Below are positions 32,053 through 41,800 of a stretch of 64,000 nt of DNA, in pieces (the stretch's first letter is position 1; each line of letters starts with the position of its first letter). The translations under genes were made by a program, and so were the position numbers. This DNA comes from Paenibacillus sabuli (GTDB taxonomy: Bacteria; Bacillota; Bacilli; Paenibacillales; Paenibacillaceae), in NCBI RefSeq assembly GCF_014705605.1, contig NZ_JACXIZ010000016.1, positions 124,001 through 188,000 on the forward strand, read 5' to 3'. The notes under the pieces were generated by a model. That model ran no database searches and had not been told where the DNA came from. It saw only the letters and a list, made by a program, of their open reading frames with translations.

Positions 32053-33210
32053 TTAGGCTACGGGGAGCGGGAAGCGCAGCTCCTGCTCTCCGCTCTTGAA
32101 TATGCTGTCGTACGTGAAGCGCAGCTCGCCGCCGGTCTCGCCGGCAAAGCGCAAGTGATCGCCACGGTACGGCACGTCATTGTGAAGGGCATACTCCTGC
32201 TCCTGCTCGTCGAGCAGCGTGTAGAGCTGCGTCGTCTCGCCGCTCTCCGGCTCGATATATGTCAGCAGCCCGGTCTGCGACGGACGCACGAGCAGGTAGT
32301 CCTCGCCAATGCCGGCAATATAATAATTCTCGTCCCACCCGGCCAATTCCTCCAGATCGTACGAACGGGCCACGTCGCCCTCGGCATTGACCAGGTAGAG
32401 CATGCGTCCGTCTGTCATGACGGGCAGGTCCTTGTAGCGATTCACATTATCCGCGAACCGGTTGTAATAGCTCACATTGCTCTGCTTGACCAGCCGGTCG
32501 TCGACGAGCAGTCCGGTGTAGTAATCCAAGTGAAGCATCGGCTCGCCGTACGCGTCGCTGACGGTCACGAGCTGCAGCGAATCGCTGTACGTCTCGACCT
32601 TCAGACTCATATTGCGCCGGATGTCCAGCTCCAGCGTACCGATCTTGACCGCGGAACCGCCCGCCTCCCGGGCGACGAAGAGATCGCCGCTCTCGCGGTG
32701 CACCCAGTATACGGCATCGCCGCGCTCGTCCATCGCATAGTGCGCGGATTGGGCGATCGACACCGTGTGCGAGCGCTGCGTCCAGTCCACCTCGATGTCG
32801 AACAGCTCGCTCGTGATCCGCAGCGGCAGGTAGATGCGGTTGCCCTGCAGCAGCGGCGTCTCGCTCATCGTCGCCTGGCTCCCGTCCACCAGTGCGGTAG
32901 TCGAGCCTAGCGTGAGCACGAGCTGCCTGCCCGGCAAGGTCACCGTCGCTTGCTTGTCCGTGTTGTCCCAGTCGATGTGCGCCTGCAGCACCTCCGACAT
33001 GTCGCGAATCGGCAGATAGACGCGGCCGCCCTCCAGGATCGGCGTATTCGCCGGGTCGTAGAAGTAGCCGTCCACGGTGATGCTCACCTGCGCCTGCGCC
33101 TGGGCGGCTGCGCGGCCGCCTCCGGTCAGGCCGTCGTGCCCGGCGACGAGTATTGCGGCAATGGCCGCGCCCAGTCCCAGGCCGAGCAGCGCGCGCGTTA
33201 GCTTCGTCAT
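32053..33210 (-). CDS. Exported stalk-domain (copper amine oxidase N-like) protein
   Basis: A 385-residue protein with an N-terminal signal or anchor (about 7-35) and a copper-amine-oxidase N-terminal-like stalk domain (about 45-160: TVDGYFYDPANTPILEGGRVYLPIRDM, later GNRIYLPLRITSEL), common in Paenibacillus surface proteins. The C-terminal half has repeated short beta-strand units like a propeller-type domain (about 165-380). It lacks the catalytic part of an amine oxidase, so it is not an enzyme of that kind. The start at 33210 has AAAGGAGG upstream; a longer frame to 33240 does not. The Dabb gene follows directly. Confidence 0.8.
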   Translation of the reverse strand: MTKLTRALLGLGLGAAIAAILVAGHDGLTGGGRAAAQAQAQVSITVDGYFYDPANTPILEGGRVYLPIRDMSEVLQAHIDWDNTDKQATVTLPGRQLVLTLGSTTALVDGSQATMSETPLLQGNRIYLPLRITSELFDIEVDWTQRSHTVSIAQSAHYAMDERGDAVYWVHRESGDLFVAREAGGSAVKIGTLELDIRRNMSLKVETYSDSLQLVTVSDAYGEPMLHLDYYTGLLVDDRLVKQSNVSYYNRFADNVNRYKDLPVMTDGRMLYLVNAEGDVARSYDLEELAGWDENYYIAGIGEDYLLVRPSQTGLLTYIEPESGETTQLYTLLDEQEQEYALHNDVPYRGDHLRFAGETGGELRFTYDSIFKSGEQELRFPLPVA

Positions 33211-33344
33211 GGGTCGTATCCTCCTTTCTACGGGGCTCATGATAGTTCAAGTATACCCGAATAAGCCCCGCTTGTTCCCTAACAGACGAGGCAAGGCGAC
33301 AAAAAGTTGTGCCCTTCGACAAATGGGGCGACGCCCGTTATGCC

Positions 33345-33404
33345 AAAAAAAAGCCCCGACTCTGCATCCGATGCCGTAAGGCAGCGGCCTGCAAAGCCGG
33401 GGCT
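33345..33404 (-). terminator. Rho-independent terminator of the sigma/anti-sigma operon
   Basis: On the minus strand AGCCCCG (33404-33398) pairs with CGGGGCT (33358-33352), enclosing a smaller GC-rich hairpin, and runs into eight T. It begins 64 bases after the stop at 33469. Confidence 0.75.
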
Positions 33405-33468
33405 ATGCGGTTGAGACTTGCCGCGCCGCCGAAGGGCCGCGCAAGTTCGTCTAGTCTACAAGAAGGGC

Positions 33469-34926
33469 TTAGCGCGCGGCGTCAGTCTCCTGCTGCGAGA
33501 CGCCGAGCAGCCTGCCGGCTTCCTCCCGCCACTTCTCGACGTAGTTCATGCGCGCCCACTGGGCCATGACCACCGTCTCGTCATCCTGCAGCTCCAGCTC
33601 CAGCGCAGGCTCGTAGGCCAGACCTTCGCCATTGAGATAAAAAGCGAGTCTGCCGTCCGTCACCACCATTACCGTATCTGCGGCCGGCGAGGAGAAGGCG
33701 TCGCTGGCATCCGGCTCGCGCTGCCAGATCTCCTCCCAGGCCACCGCCAGCTTGTCGTGCGCGACGACGCCCGACGGCAGCGGCTGAAGCACGTCCTGCA
33801 AGCGGTAGCCTGCGCCGCCGGAGGCCTCTGCGTCCGTCAGCGCGCGCCTCGCGATCCACCGTCCGGGATTGCGGGCGATGGTCCAGTTGCCATAGTAGGC
33901 GTCCCGGCCGTCGTCCTCGGCCAGATCGGGGAAGACCTCCGCAATCGCGACATGCGGCTCGCCGGCCGGGTCCGCTCCCAGCTCGCGCGATCCGGCGAAC
34001 TGATCGACCTGCTTGACCCACAGGTAGGTGGCGGCAGACTCGGCAGCGGCGGGATCGGAGGGATCGGCGACGCGCTGCTCGATCGCGACATTCAGATTGC
34101 CTGCGAACAGCAGCTTTTCCGAGACGATCACCGGTGCCGACTCGACCGATGCAGGAGCGTCGGCCTCCACCGCGTCCTCGGTGCTGGCGGCTATGCGGAC
34201 CACACGGTCCGTATGGCCGGTGCGCGTTACTCCGCTACCACTTTCAACGATGGCCGCGCTCGTGCGCTCCGCCGATTGCCGTGCGGCGTCCATCGCGTCG
34301 ACGGCTTTTTCCTTCGCGGACGCGTCTTCGGTCGCGGCGACCAGCTCCCGGCGCTCGAGGCTGATCGAGGCCCCTCTAGGAGCCGCTGGCGCCGCGGAGA
34401 GAATTTGCACTTCCTTGTCCTTCACCGCTGCCGTCTGCTCCTCGATACGCCAGAATTCCGTCTTGTACGGCATCAGGATGCCGCCGCCCTCCGCGGCGCG
34501 GCTCAGCTCGCCGGAGTCGTCGGGCGCGACCAGCACGGTCCGATACTCGCTGTAAGCGGTGCGGCCCCCCTCGGCGGGATGGTCGGCGCGCAGGCCGACG
34601 AGCACGGCGGACTGGAAGCTCGCGCCGGACGTGTCGGCTTCCAGGATCGTGGCGCCCTGTCCGCTCTTGGGCGCGTCCGTCTGATCGAAGGCCAACGGAG
34701 CCGGCTCGCCCGGAGTGAAGCCGTCCAGACCATAGAGGAGCGCCACGACCAGCACCGCCAGGGCGGCGCAGGCGCCGGCGATCCGGGGCAGCCGGTAATG
34801 CCTGGTGCCCCTTGGACCGCTGTCCTCGGCGCGCTCCAGGATGCGTTGCTGCAATCGTTCATCGAAGCCATGATGCGCAAGGGGGCCGGATCGCAATTCC
34901 CGTAGCTCATTGTCGCTGGGATCCAT
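33469..34926 (-). CDS. Membrane-anchored probable anti-sigma factor
   Basis: A 485-residue protein with a short cytoplasmic N terminus (about 1-46), one membrane segment (about 49-66) and a large extracellular region without a recognised domain. Its position identifies it: the start lies inside the end of the ECF sigma gene (20-base overlap), the usual arrangement of a sigma factor and its membrane anti-sigma factor. The N terminus (NELRELRSGPLAHHGFDERLQQRI) could carry the sigma-binding helices, but there is no zinc-binding HxxxCxxC motif. The extracellular part is rich in Ala, Asp, Glu and beta strands. The signal it senses is unknown. Confidence 0.7.
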   Translation of the reverse strand: MDPSDNELRELRSGPLAHHGFDERLQQRILERAEDSGPRGTRHYRLPRIAGACAALAVLVVALLYGLDGFTPGEPAPLAFDQTDAPKSGQGATILEADTSGASFQSAVLVGLRADHPAEGGRTAYSEYRTVLVAPDDSGELSRAAEGGGILMPYKTEFWRIEEQTAAVKDKEVQILSAAPAAPRGASISLERRELVAATEDASAKEKAVDAMDAARQSAERTSAAIVESGSGVTRTGHTDRVVRIAASTEDAVEADAPASVESAPVIVSEKLLFAGNLNVAIEQRVADPSDPAAAESAATYLWVKQVDQFAGSRELGADPAGEPHVAIAEVFPDLAEDDGRDAYYGNWTIARNPGRWIARRALTDAEASGGAGYRLQDVLQPLPSGVVAHDKLAVAWEEIWQREPDASDAFSSPAADTVMVVTDGRLAFYLNGEGLAYEPALELELQDDETVVMAQWARMNYVEKWREEAGRLLGVSQQETDAAR

Positions 34927-35476
34927 CTTGTGAACGCTCCTTTAGTTTCGATAATTTCAAGCGGGCGTGATGCAGCCGCGATTTGATCGTCCCGACGCTG
35001 ACCCCGAGCATGTCGGCGATTTCCTTCATGGACAGCTGATGGTGGGCGAACAGGATGATCGCTTCGCGATTTTTGGCCGGCAGCTGGAGCACCAGATCCC
35101 ACAGCTCGCTGGTCGTCTCGCTCTTCACCGCCTCGTCCTCGGCGGAGGGACGGCCGCCGTCGCTGGTGAAGTAGTCGACGAGCGTGATGCGGCGGAAGTA
35201 CGCCGAGCGCCGATAGTCGAGCACCGTGTTGCGGGTGATCGTCAGCAGCCATGTTTTCAGCGAGGACTCGCTGCGGAAGGTGAACAGGCTGCGGTACACC
35301 TTGAGGAACACGTCCTGGGTCACATCGTCCGCCAGCTCGCGTTTGCGCGTCATGCTGTAGGCATAATTCCAAACGTCTTTTCCGTAGGTGGTCATCAGCT
35401 CGTTCAGAATCGCCTTTTTGTCTTCGCTATCGGTCAAAGCTTTCAGATATTCAAATTTTGCATCGGAACTCAACAT
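34907..35476 (-). CDS. ECF-family RNA polymerase sigma factor
   Basis: A 189-residue sigma-70 factor of the extracytoplasmic-function class. Region 2 is visible in LADDVTQDVFLKVYRSLFTF and SSLKTWLLTITRNTVLDYRR; region 4 in QLPAKNREAIILFAHHQLSM and IADMLGVSVGTIKSRLHHAR. The start at ATG 35476 is chosen because AGAGG lies 5 bases upstream; a GTG at 35482 overlaps that site. The anti-sigma gene overlaps its end. It is divergent from the secreted repeat-protein gene at 35756 across a 279-base spacer with PhoP-like direct repeats and a 12-bp palindrome. It resembles the SigX/SigW type of Bacillus, but I would not assign one. Confidence 0.92.
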   Translation of the reverse strand: MLSSDAKFEYLKALTDSEDKKAILNELMTTYGKDVWNYAYSMTRKRELADDVTQDVFLKVYRSLFTFRSESSLKTWLLTITRNTVLDYRRSAYFRRITLVDYFTSDGGRPSAEDEAVKSETTSELWDLVLQLPAKNREAIILFAHHQLSMKEIADMLGVSVGTIKSRLHHARLKLSKLKERSQDGSQRQ

Positions 35477-35571
35477 GGCCACCTCTATTTGTATCGACGT
35501 AATAGGCGTCGCATAAGTTCAATCTTTCCCTCTATTATATCGAACTCGTTTTTGCTTTGGGGCGAATACAA

Positions 35572-35599
35572 CCTTAAACCTTCCTTAAACCTTTCTTAA
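35572..35599 (+). promoter_or_regulatory. 11-bp direct repeats resembling a PhoP/OmpR-type binding site
   Basis: CCTTAAACCTT occurs twice head to tail (35572-35582, 35583-35593) followed by TCTTAA, so the hexamer CTTAAA/T recurs three times at an 11-base period. This is the spacing used by PhoP/OmpR-family dimers (consensus TTAACA-like in Bacillus). It lies between the divergent sigma gene and the repeat-protein gene. Confidence 0.5.
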
Positions 35600-35679
35600 T
35601 TTCGCGACATAGAAGGCTCTAATTCCCGCAAAACCGCGCATGGCGCGGGCGGGGGCCGTAAAAATTCTAGTCCGTTTCC

Positions 35680-35691
35680 CCATACGTATGG
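35680..35691. promoter_or_regulatory. Perfect 12-bp palindrome upstream of the repeat-protein gene
   Basis: CCATACGTATGG reads the same on both strands and sits directly before TAAAAT (35692-35697), a possible -10 of the gene starting at 35756. It may be an operator; no family can be named. Confidence 0.3.
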
Positions 35692-35755
35692 TAAAATTTT
35701 AATGCAATTATTCGTGTGTCGTTTGACCGGCGCAGCCGGATTTGAGGAGTAAAGG

Positions 35756-38422
35756 GTGAATCAGTTGCTAAAGGGAATTCGCAAGGGAATGCTGGGGGTG
35801 CTGGGGCTGCTGCTGCTCGCGGGCATGCTGCCGCTCTCGGCCGCGCAGGCCGCTTCGGATGACTCGTGGCTGCGGCAAGCGAAGGTGATCGACGAGAATC
35901 GCATCGAGCTGACCTTCGACCGCCAGTTGACGGCCGAGGAGGAGTGGTCGTATCAGGCCGCATTGCAGGGTGGCGGGATCGCATATCCTCCGGGTGAGGG
36001 GCCGCCGCTTGCGCTGGAGGAGGCGGGGCTTGACGCGCTGCCCTTTGTCGGCGTGCCGCAGCCGGCGGGCTCCTATGCATGGGAGTCGCTGGACGCGGGC
36101 CAGTTCGTCATTGACGGCGACATAGAGGTGCTCTTTGCCGTGGCGCACGGCTACCGAGTGGATCTGACGCTGTCGGCGTCGGTCTCCGGAGTCGATGTGC
36201 TCGAGCTGAGCATCGAGGAGGGGGCGATCGAGCCGCTGGAGGGTCCAGCCAGTGCCGCGATTGAGGATTATCGGATTGTGACCGGCATCGGGGCGATCGG
36301 CGTGATGGATATGCTCGATCCGGGGCGGACCGGCTTCGACATCGGACATGTGCGGCAGTATCTGGCGCAGGCGTCGCCGGCCAATGTGATCGGCGCGCCG
36401 GGCGTGGATGCGTACGATGTGCGTACGCTGCTGTCGTGGATCGAGGATGAGGCGCTCAGCGCCGGTGTGACGGAGCGGGCGATGGAGGTGGTGGAGGGCT
36501 TTTACCGCAATGGCGAATACCTCTACAACGCCAAGCTTGAGCTCGCGGCCAAGGCCGAAGGATGGGAGGCGTCGCTGGCGTCGGGCACGCTGCGCGCGCG
36601 CGACTTCTCGGAGCTGGCCGTGGAGATGGCGCTGGCGCTGGTGCAGGCGCATCAGTGGGACAATTACGCTTTCTACGGTAGCCCGCTCACTGCGGCGGAA
36701 TTCTACCCCACGCTTGAGGAGGGCAGGCTGACCGGACTGGACGTGCTATTCTCCGCTCCGGTGCTGCCCGCCTCCCGGGCCAAGGGGGCCGACGCCATTG
36801 CGGGAATCGAGCTGACAGGGCAGACGGAGCCCTCGTCGCTATCGGCAGCCGAGTATGAGGTGAGCTGGCCTGACTTGGACAATATGCAGGTTATCTTTTC
36901 CGGCGCAGGCTTGGACCTGACGTCGCTGGAGACGGTGATGCTGGAGCTGAACGCCGAAGCGCTGTATGCCGATGACGGCACCGTCTCCTACGGCGATCCG
37001 GACGAGCGCTCCCAGACCCCGTACACGGGAGAGACGCAGCTGCTGTTCGCATTGGATCAAGGTCCCGGACAGCCCGAGCCGATGACGGCGGAGCTGAAGA
37101 ATCCGAGTCTGGACGGCTGGCTGTACGGCATCGACGTCGTATTCGATCATCCGGTATCCCAGGAGACGATGGCGCTGGGCGACAGCGTCATCGCCGAGGT
37201 CGTCGCGGAGACGATGAACGGCTCGCTCGCCCTCCCGCTTTCGGACATCGATAGCTACTGGGAGAGCGATACGACGCTGCGGCTCTTTTTCGGCGACCTG
37301 CTGTCCGGGCAGGGCGTGAATGCCCTGGAGGTCCTGCTGCAGAGCGGAGACGCGATTACTGGGCTGCAGGGTGAAGTATACGTGAGTAATTCCCCGTTGC
37401 GGTTTGCGTTGGGCGTCGGCCCCGGAGGACCGGGGGAGCCAGGGGAGCCGGGGGTATCGGCGGAGTTGATCGATCCGGGGTATGACGGATACTTGGTCAG
37501 CGTCGATGTGCAGTTCGACCGGCCGATGGCCGAAGCGACTCAGAATTTGGGCAACGCCCTCTTGTACGAGGTCCGTGCCTTCGCGTCCGGGGGCCAGATC
37601 AGCGAAGTGATCCTGCAGCCGGAGGAGGTGAACGCGTACTGGGCATCGGACACGACTCTGACGCTGCATTTCGGGACACGGATGCAAGGGGCGGAAGTGG
37701 TGGAGCTGGAGGTCATGTTTTCGAGCGCGTACGAAATAGCCGCCATCGACGGCACGTTGTACGAGGCGCTCAGTCCGCTGCGGCTAGTGCTTGATGAGTC
37801 GGGGCAGGGCGGTCCGTCGGTGCCTCTAGGCGCCCAATTGATGGATCCCGATCTGGAGGGCGTCTTGCACAGCATCGATCTCGTCTTCAACGGACAGGTC
37901 AGCGGCGCTACGGCTGCCGAGGGATTCGGCGTCGTCGATGCGGTGTATGCCTTGACTGATGCAGGGCGTATGGCGATCGAGCTGTCGCCCGAGGCCGCAA
38001 CGCTGGCTTGGGACGATGAGCAGGAGCCGTCGCGGGCGACGCTCGTTTTCGAAGGCGGTCTGCAGACGAGCGGCCTGTACGGCCTGGAGGTCGTGCTGCA
38101 GCCGGAGCGCATCGAGTCGGTCTACGGAGCGTTCTATGACGATGACCCGCACCTGTATTATTCGATCCACCAGGACCTGCCGTCCGCCACGTCGGCGCTC
38201 GTCTACGACGAGGCTTCGCTGTTCGACGCGCTCGCGCTGGAGCAGCTGGATACGCTGTACGTGCCGCGCAGCTTCTGGGTAGAGGCGCCAGTGAGCTTCC
38301 CGGAGCACATCGCCTGGGTACGCGCCGTGGACGACTATTGCTATATCACGGTTCCTTATCAGCAAGGCAACTACTATACTCCGCAGCTGGACAATGTGAT
38401 GATCGCCGGACCTACTGCATAA
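35756..38422 (+). CDS. Secreted tandem-repeat protein of unknown function
   Basis: An 888-residue exported protein. A GTG start with GAGGAG upstream is followed by a signal peptide (about 1-32, cut after AAQA). Residues 33-310 form an unrecognised region with one S-layer or Ig-like segment (IDENRIELTFDRQL) and a helical part. Residues about 312-806 hold four related units of about 120 residues; each begins like AELKNPSLDGWLYGIDVVF, has a central strand with W-(E/A)-S-D-T-T-L-(R/T)-L and ends with SPLRFAL or similar. A PGGPGEPGEPG linker separates units 2 and 3. The C terminus is unique. Divergent from the ECF sigma factor, it may be a cell-envelope stress target. I do not recognise the repeat. 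Confidence 0.75.
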   Translation: MNQLLKGIRKGMLGVLGLLLLAGMLPLSAAQAASDDSWLRQAKVIDENRIELTFDRQLTAEEEWSYQAALQGGGIAYPPGEGPPLALEEAGLDALPFVGVPQPAGSYAWESLDAGQFVIDGDIEVLFAVAHGYRVDLTLSASVSGVDVLELSIEEGAIEPLEGPASAAIEDYRIVTGIGAIGVMDMLDPGRTGFDIGHVRQYLAQASPANVIGAPGVDAYDVRTLLSWIEDEALSAGVTERAMEVVEGFYRNGEYLYNAKLELAAKAEGWEASLASGTLRARDFSELAVEMALALVQAHQWDNYAFYGSPLTAAEFYPTLEEGRLTGLDVLFSAPVLPASRAKGADAIAGIELTGQTEPSSLSAAEYEVSWPDLDNMQVIFSGAGLDLTSLETVMLELNAEALYADDGTVSYGDPDERSQTPYTGETQLLFALDQGPGQPEPMTAELKNPSLDGWLYGIDVVFDHPVSQETMALGDSVIAEVVAETMNGSLALPLSDIDSYWESDTTLRLFFGDLLSGQGVNALEVLLQSGDAITGLQGEVYVSNSPLRFALGVGPGGPGEPGEPGVSAELIDPGYDGYLVSVDVQFDRPMAEATQNLGNALLYEVRAFASGGQISEVILQPEEVNAYWASDTTLTLHFGTRMQGAEVVELEVMFSSAYEIAAIDGTLYEALSPLRLVLDESGQGGPSVPLGAQLMDPDLEGVLHSIDLVFNGQVSGATAAEGFGVVDAVYALTDAGRMAIELSPEAATLAWDDEQEPSRATLVFEGGLQTSGLYGLEVVLQPERIESVYGAFYDDDPHLYYSIHQDLPSATSALVYDEASLFDALALEQLDTLYVPRSFWVEAPVSFPEHIAWVRAVDDYCYITVPYQQGNYYTPQLDNVMIAGPTA

Positions 38423-38770
38423 CGCAAGCATCAGCGCGGTCAAGATGCTAAAGGCGGCCAAAGATGCTACGGATCTCTTCACGCAATAACCAAAGACAGA
38501 TAATCAATCACGCGGGAAAACGGACTCTACTAAGCTAATGGTTGCCAGCGTGCCTATTTCGATCGATTTCAGGTGATTTCTAGTCTAGCGGTTGCCACAG
38601 CGCTTATTTGTCTTCAATCGCGTTTTTTTGATTGATTTCAAGAAAATAGGTTCGTTGGCGAATGGCGAAGGGATAGGAACGGTTTCAATGGCATCAGTTT
38701 ATTGTGGAATGGACGCAGAGCCGGGGGCGTCCCAAAAAAGAGCCGCGTGCATTGGCAGGCCCCAAAATTG
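38423..38770. other. Gene-free spacer with an imperfect direct repeat
   Basis: No gene is supported here. GGTTGCCA recurs 50 bases apart (38540-38547 and 38590-38597) within a longer similarity: CTAATGGTTGCCAGCGTGCC / CTAGCGGTTGCCACAGCGCT, both followed by TATTT. This looks like a short dispersed intergenic repeat, but no further copy was seen in the window. Confidence 0.4.
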
Positions 38771-38819
38771 AAGAAGCCTTCAGAACCACGATCCAAGTGG
38801 AACTGAAGGCTTCTTTTTT
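38771..38819. terminator. Bidirectional rho-independent terminator
   Basis: AAGAAGCCTTCAG (38771-38783) pairs exactly with CTGAAGGCTTCTT (38803-38815); the loop holds CCAC/GTGG. A T tract follows on the plus strand and a weaker one on the minus strand, where it would end the helicase transcript 32 bases after its stop. Confidence 0.85.
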
Positions 38820-38850
38820 GGACGGCCTTCGGCCCGGGCGCGTCTGTCCG

Positions 38851-41800
38851 TCAGCCGAGCTGACTCGGCCATAGCACGAGCGCGCCGGCGTCGCGTTCGG
38901 CGCCGAGCGCCAGCAGTTGCTGGCCCGCTGCGGTGTCCTGGACGAGCTGGCCGTTCCAACGCTCGATCTTGAGCTTGCGCAGACTCTGCAGCGCGAGCAG
39001 CTGGCGGCACATCTCGCGCAGCGTATCCAGGTCCGGGGCGGGCGCCTCCGCCCGGGCCGCGACCGGGGCGTCCGCGAAGGAGCCGGCGCGCTCCTCGGCC
39101 GGGTCCCCGGCGTCCGCCGGCGGCTGCGCGCCCCGCGTCAGCTCATAGATGCGGCGGCCCCGGCCTTCGACCCATAGCCGCCAGTCGGCGCCCGCGAGCA
39201 CGAGATAGTGGCCCGGCTTGCGGGCAAAGGCTGCGCCCGGCTGCTCGGGCCAGCCGATCAGCAGGCCATACGGATTGGCCGGGTCGACGGCCGGCAGTAC
39301 CGTCACGCCTTCCGCCTGCGGCTGGGCCCGAGGCTGGCGCAACTGCTCCGCGAGCTCGCGCGAAGTGAACTGCATCGATTCCACGCCCTGGATGAAGCGA
39401 CCGCGGGTCATGACGCCCCATTCCTCGAGCCGCTTGAGCATCGGCAGCAGCTTGTCCCAGCTATAGGGGCAGGCGCCGGCGGCGAGCTCGCGCGTGATGA
39501 GACCGTAGCTCTGCACCAAATGCTGGATCCAGGCTGCGGCCGACTGCTCCGGCCCGCCGCTCGCTCTCGTCGAGCCAGGCTGTGCGCCTGCATGCGATGT
39601 CTCCGGCGGGGCGCTTGTCCCCGAGCCTCCCGGTGGCGCACTCGCATGCTGCGACGTCGGTGGCTCGTCCGGATAGTCAGCGTCGATCCGCGCGAGTCGG
39701 ACGTGGTCTTGGGCCGGCGTGCGCGGACCCGGCGCTGCCGCGGGCTCGTCCGCGTGCGCCGCAGCGAGCGTGCCGGTCCAGTACCAGCGCCCTTGGCCGG
39801 AGCCGGTGCCCTTGAGCCGAGCAGGCTTGGCCCCGGCATGCAGACGCAGCGGAGCGAACTGATCATTGGAGACGCGGCCCTCCCAGACGAGCTCGAGCAG
39901 CTCGCCGAGCAGCTCGGACGGCAGCTGCCCGGTCTCGCGCGCGAGGCGGGTGAGGAAGCTGGCTCCTTGCGTTCGCAGCCGCTCCAGCAGGGCGGGATGG
40001 CGCGTCCGCTCGCGCGCCTCGCCGGATGTGCCGGCGGCGGGCGTATCGCTGGCGATGCGTGCGACCAGCGGCGCGTACAGCGCGTGCGACTCCGCGAGGA
40101 AGAAGGCGACGCGGCCTTCCTTGTCGCCGTCGTGCTTGCGGCCCAGCCAGAGCACCTCGCCGGAGGCGCACAGCAGGTCGAGCGCCTCGCGCCGATATCG
40201 CTGCAGCCGGGCGGGGAAGATCAACGTTTCCCAGTGCGAGAGGGGCAAGTAAAGCCCCTGCAGGCGCGCGATGACCTGGCGCAGCCCGTCCTCGCCCTGC
40301 AGCTGCGTACCGGCGAGCGCATGCTGCAGGGCGGCCATCTGGCCGAGCCAGCGCTCCGGCTGCAGCGGCCGGGCCCGCTTGCGGGCTTCCTGTATGGAGA
40401 GCCGGACGAGCCGCGCGGCTACCTTGCGGCTGCTCCAGAGCGGCTCCTCCGGCGTAGCGGCGAAGGGTGCGCGCTCCAGCTTGTCCTGGCGCAGCAGCTC
40501 CTCCAGCACGCGCTCCGCCTGTCCGCCCAGCAGCGCCGGGTAGCGCGCCTGCAGCGCCTGGGCATCGATGGCGAGACGATGCTCCGCGAAGCGGCCCGCG
40601 ACGAGCGCGATCGCGGCGGGCGTCTCGGGGAAGGCGGCGTACAGCGCCTGCTCGTCGGCGCAGATCCAGCGCGTCTGCGCGCCGAAGCGCAGCGCGCAGA
40701 CGCGTCCGCTGCGCTCCAGCTCCTGCAGCCAGGCGCCCGCCTGCTCGCCCGCGAGCCGCTCCAGCTCGGGCCGGCTCAGATCGCCGCGCGCCTTGAGTAG
40801 CGCATACAGCGCCTCGGTCCCGTCCGGCTGACGCTGCGGCGCGGCCAGTCGCTCACGCTCGTGCGCGAGCACCTCGGGGTCAATCCCGCCGGTCTCCCGC
40901 CGCGACGCGCCGGGCATGCGCAACGCCCAGTCCTTGCTCAGATGACGCAGCTGCAGCTGCAGCGCCTCGTCCAGCCCGTCGCCCTCGTAGAGCTGACGGC
41001 TGGCGTATTCGGAGACGAATTGGGCGGCCAGCGGCGACGGATGCGGCGTCTGCCGGACGACCAGCTCGATCTCCCCGGCGGCGATCGCCGTCAGGATGCG
41101 GCGCAGCCCGTCCAGATCGAGATAGCGATACAGCGCCGTACGCACCGCCTCGTCCAGATAGGGGAACTGGTCGGCATAGGGCAGCGCCTCCTTGAGCAGC
41201 TCCTCGCTGCGCAGGCGCAGCTGCCATAGCGGCGTGCGCGTGAAGCTGCGCGCGAGCAGCAGCGAGGTCTCGGCGATGCGGCGAAAGGCGATGGCCAGCA
41301 GCGCCGAGCCGGGCAGGCCCTCCAGCAGCAGCGGCTCGAGCGCTTCGGCCGCAAGGCCGGTGATCAGGCGCAGCCAAGAAGGGTCCCACTCCCGCAGCAC
41401 GAGCTCGATCCCGTCGTTGGTGGCGTTGCCGTAAGGCCGGTAGGGGAGCAGCCGCTGCAGCTGCCGCTCGATCGCCAGCAGCCAGGTACGGTTGATCCTG
41501 CGGCCCCACGGGCTGTGCACCACGACATGGGTGTGTTGCATCAGATCGCGGTAGTGCTCGACGACGATGCGGCGCGCGGTCGGGACGGCGCAGGCCGCGC
41601 GCTGGCTCTCCAGCAGCCGCACGAGCCGCTCGGCCGCGCTGTGATCCAGATGACACGCCTGCTGCAGCCAGGTCTCGGCCCGCTCCCGCGCCTCCTGCGC
41701 CAGCTCCGCATCCAGCCGCTCGAGCAGCGCGCCGAGCCGCGCCGCCAGCCAGGCGGAGCGGCCGCCTTCGCCGCCCTCGGCGCGCCAGAACGGGATCTCG

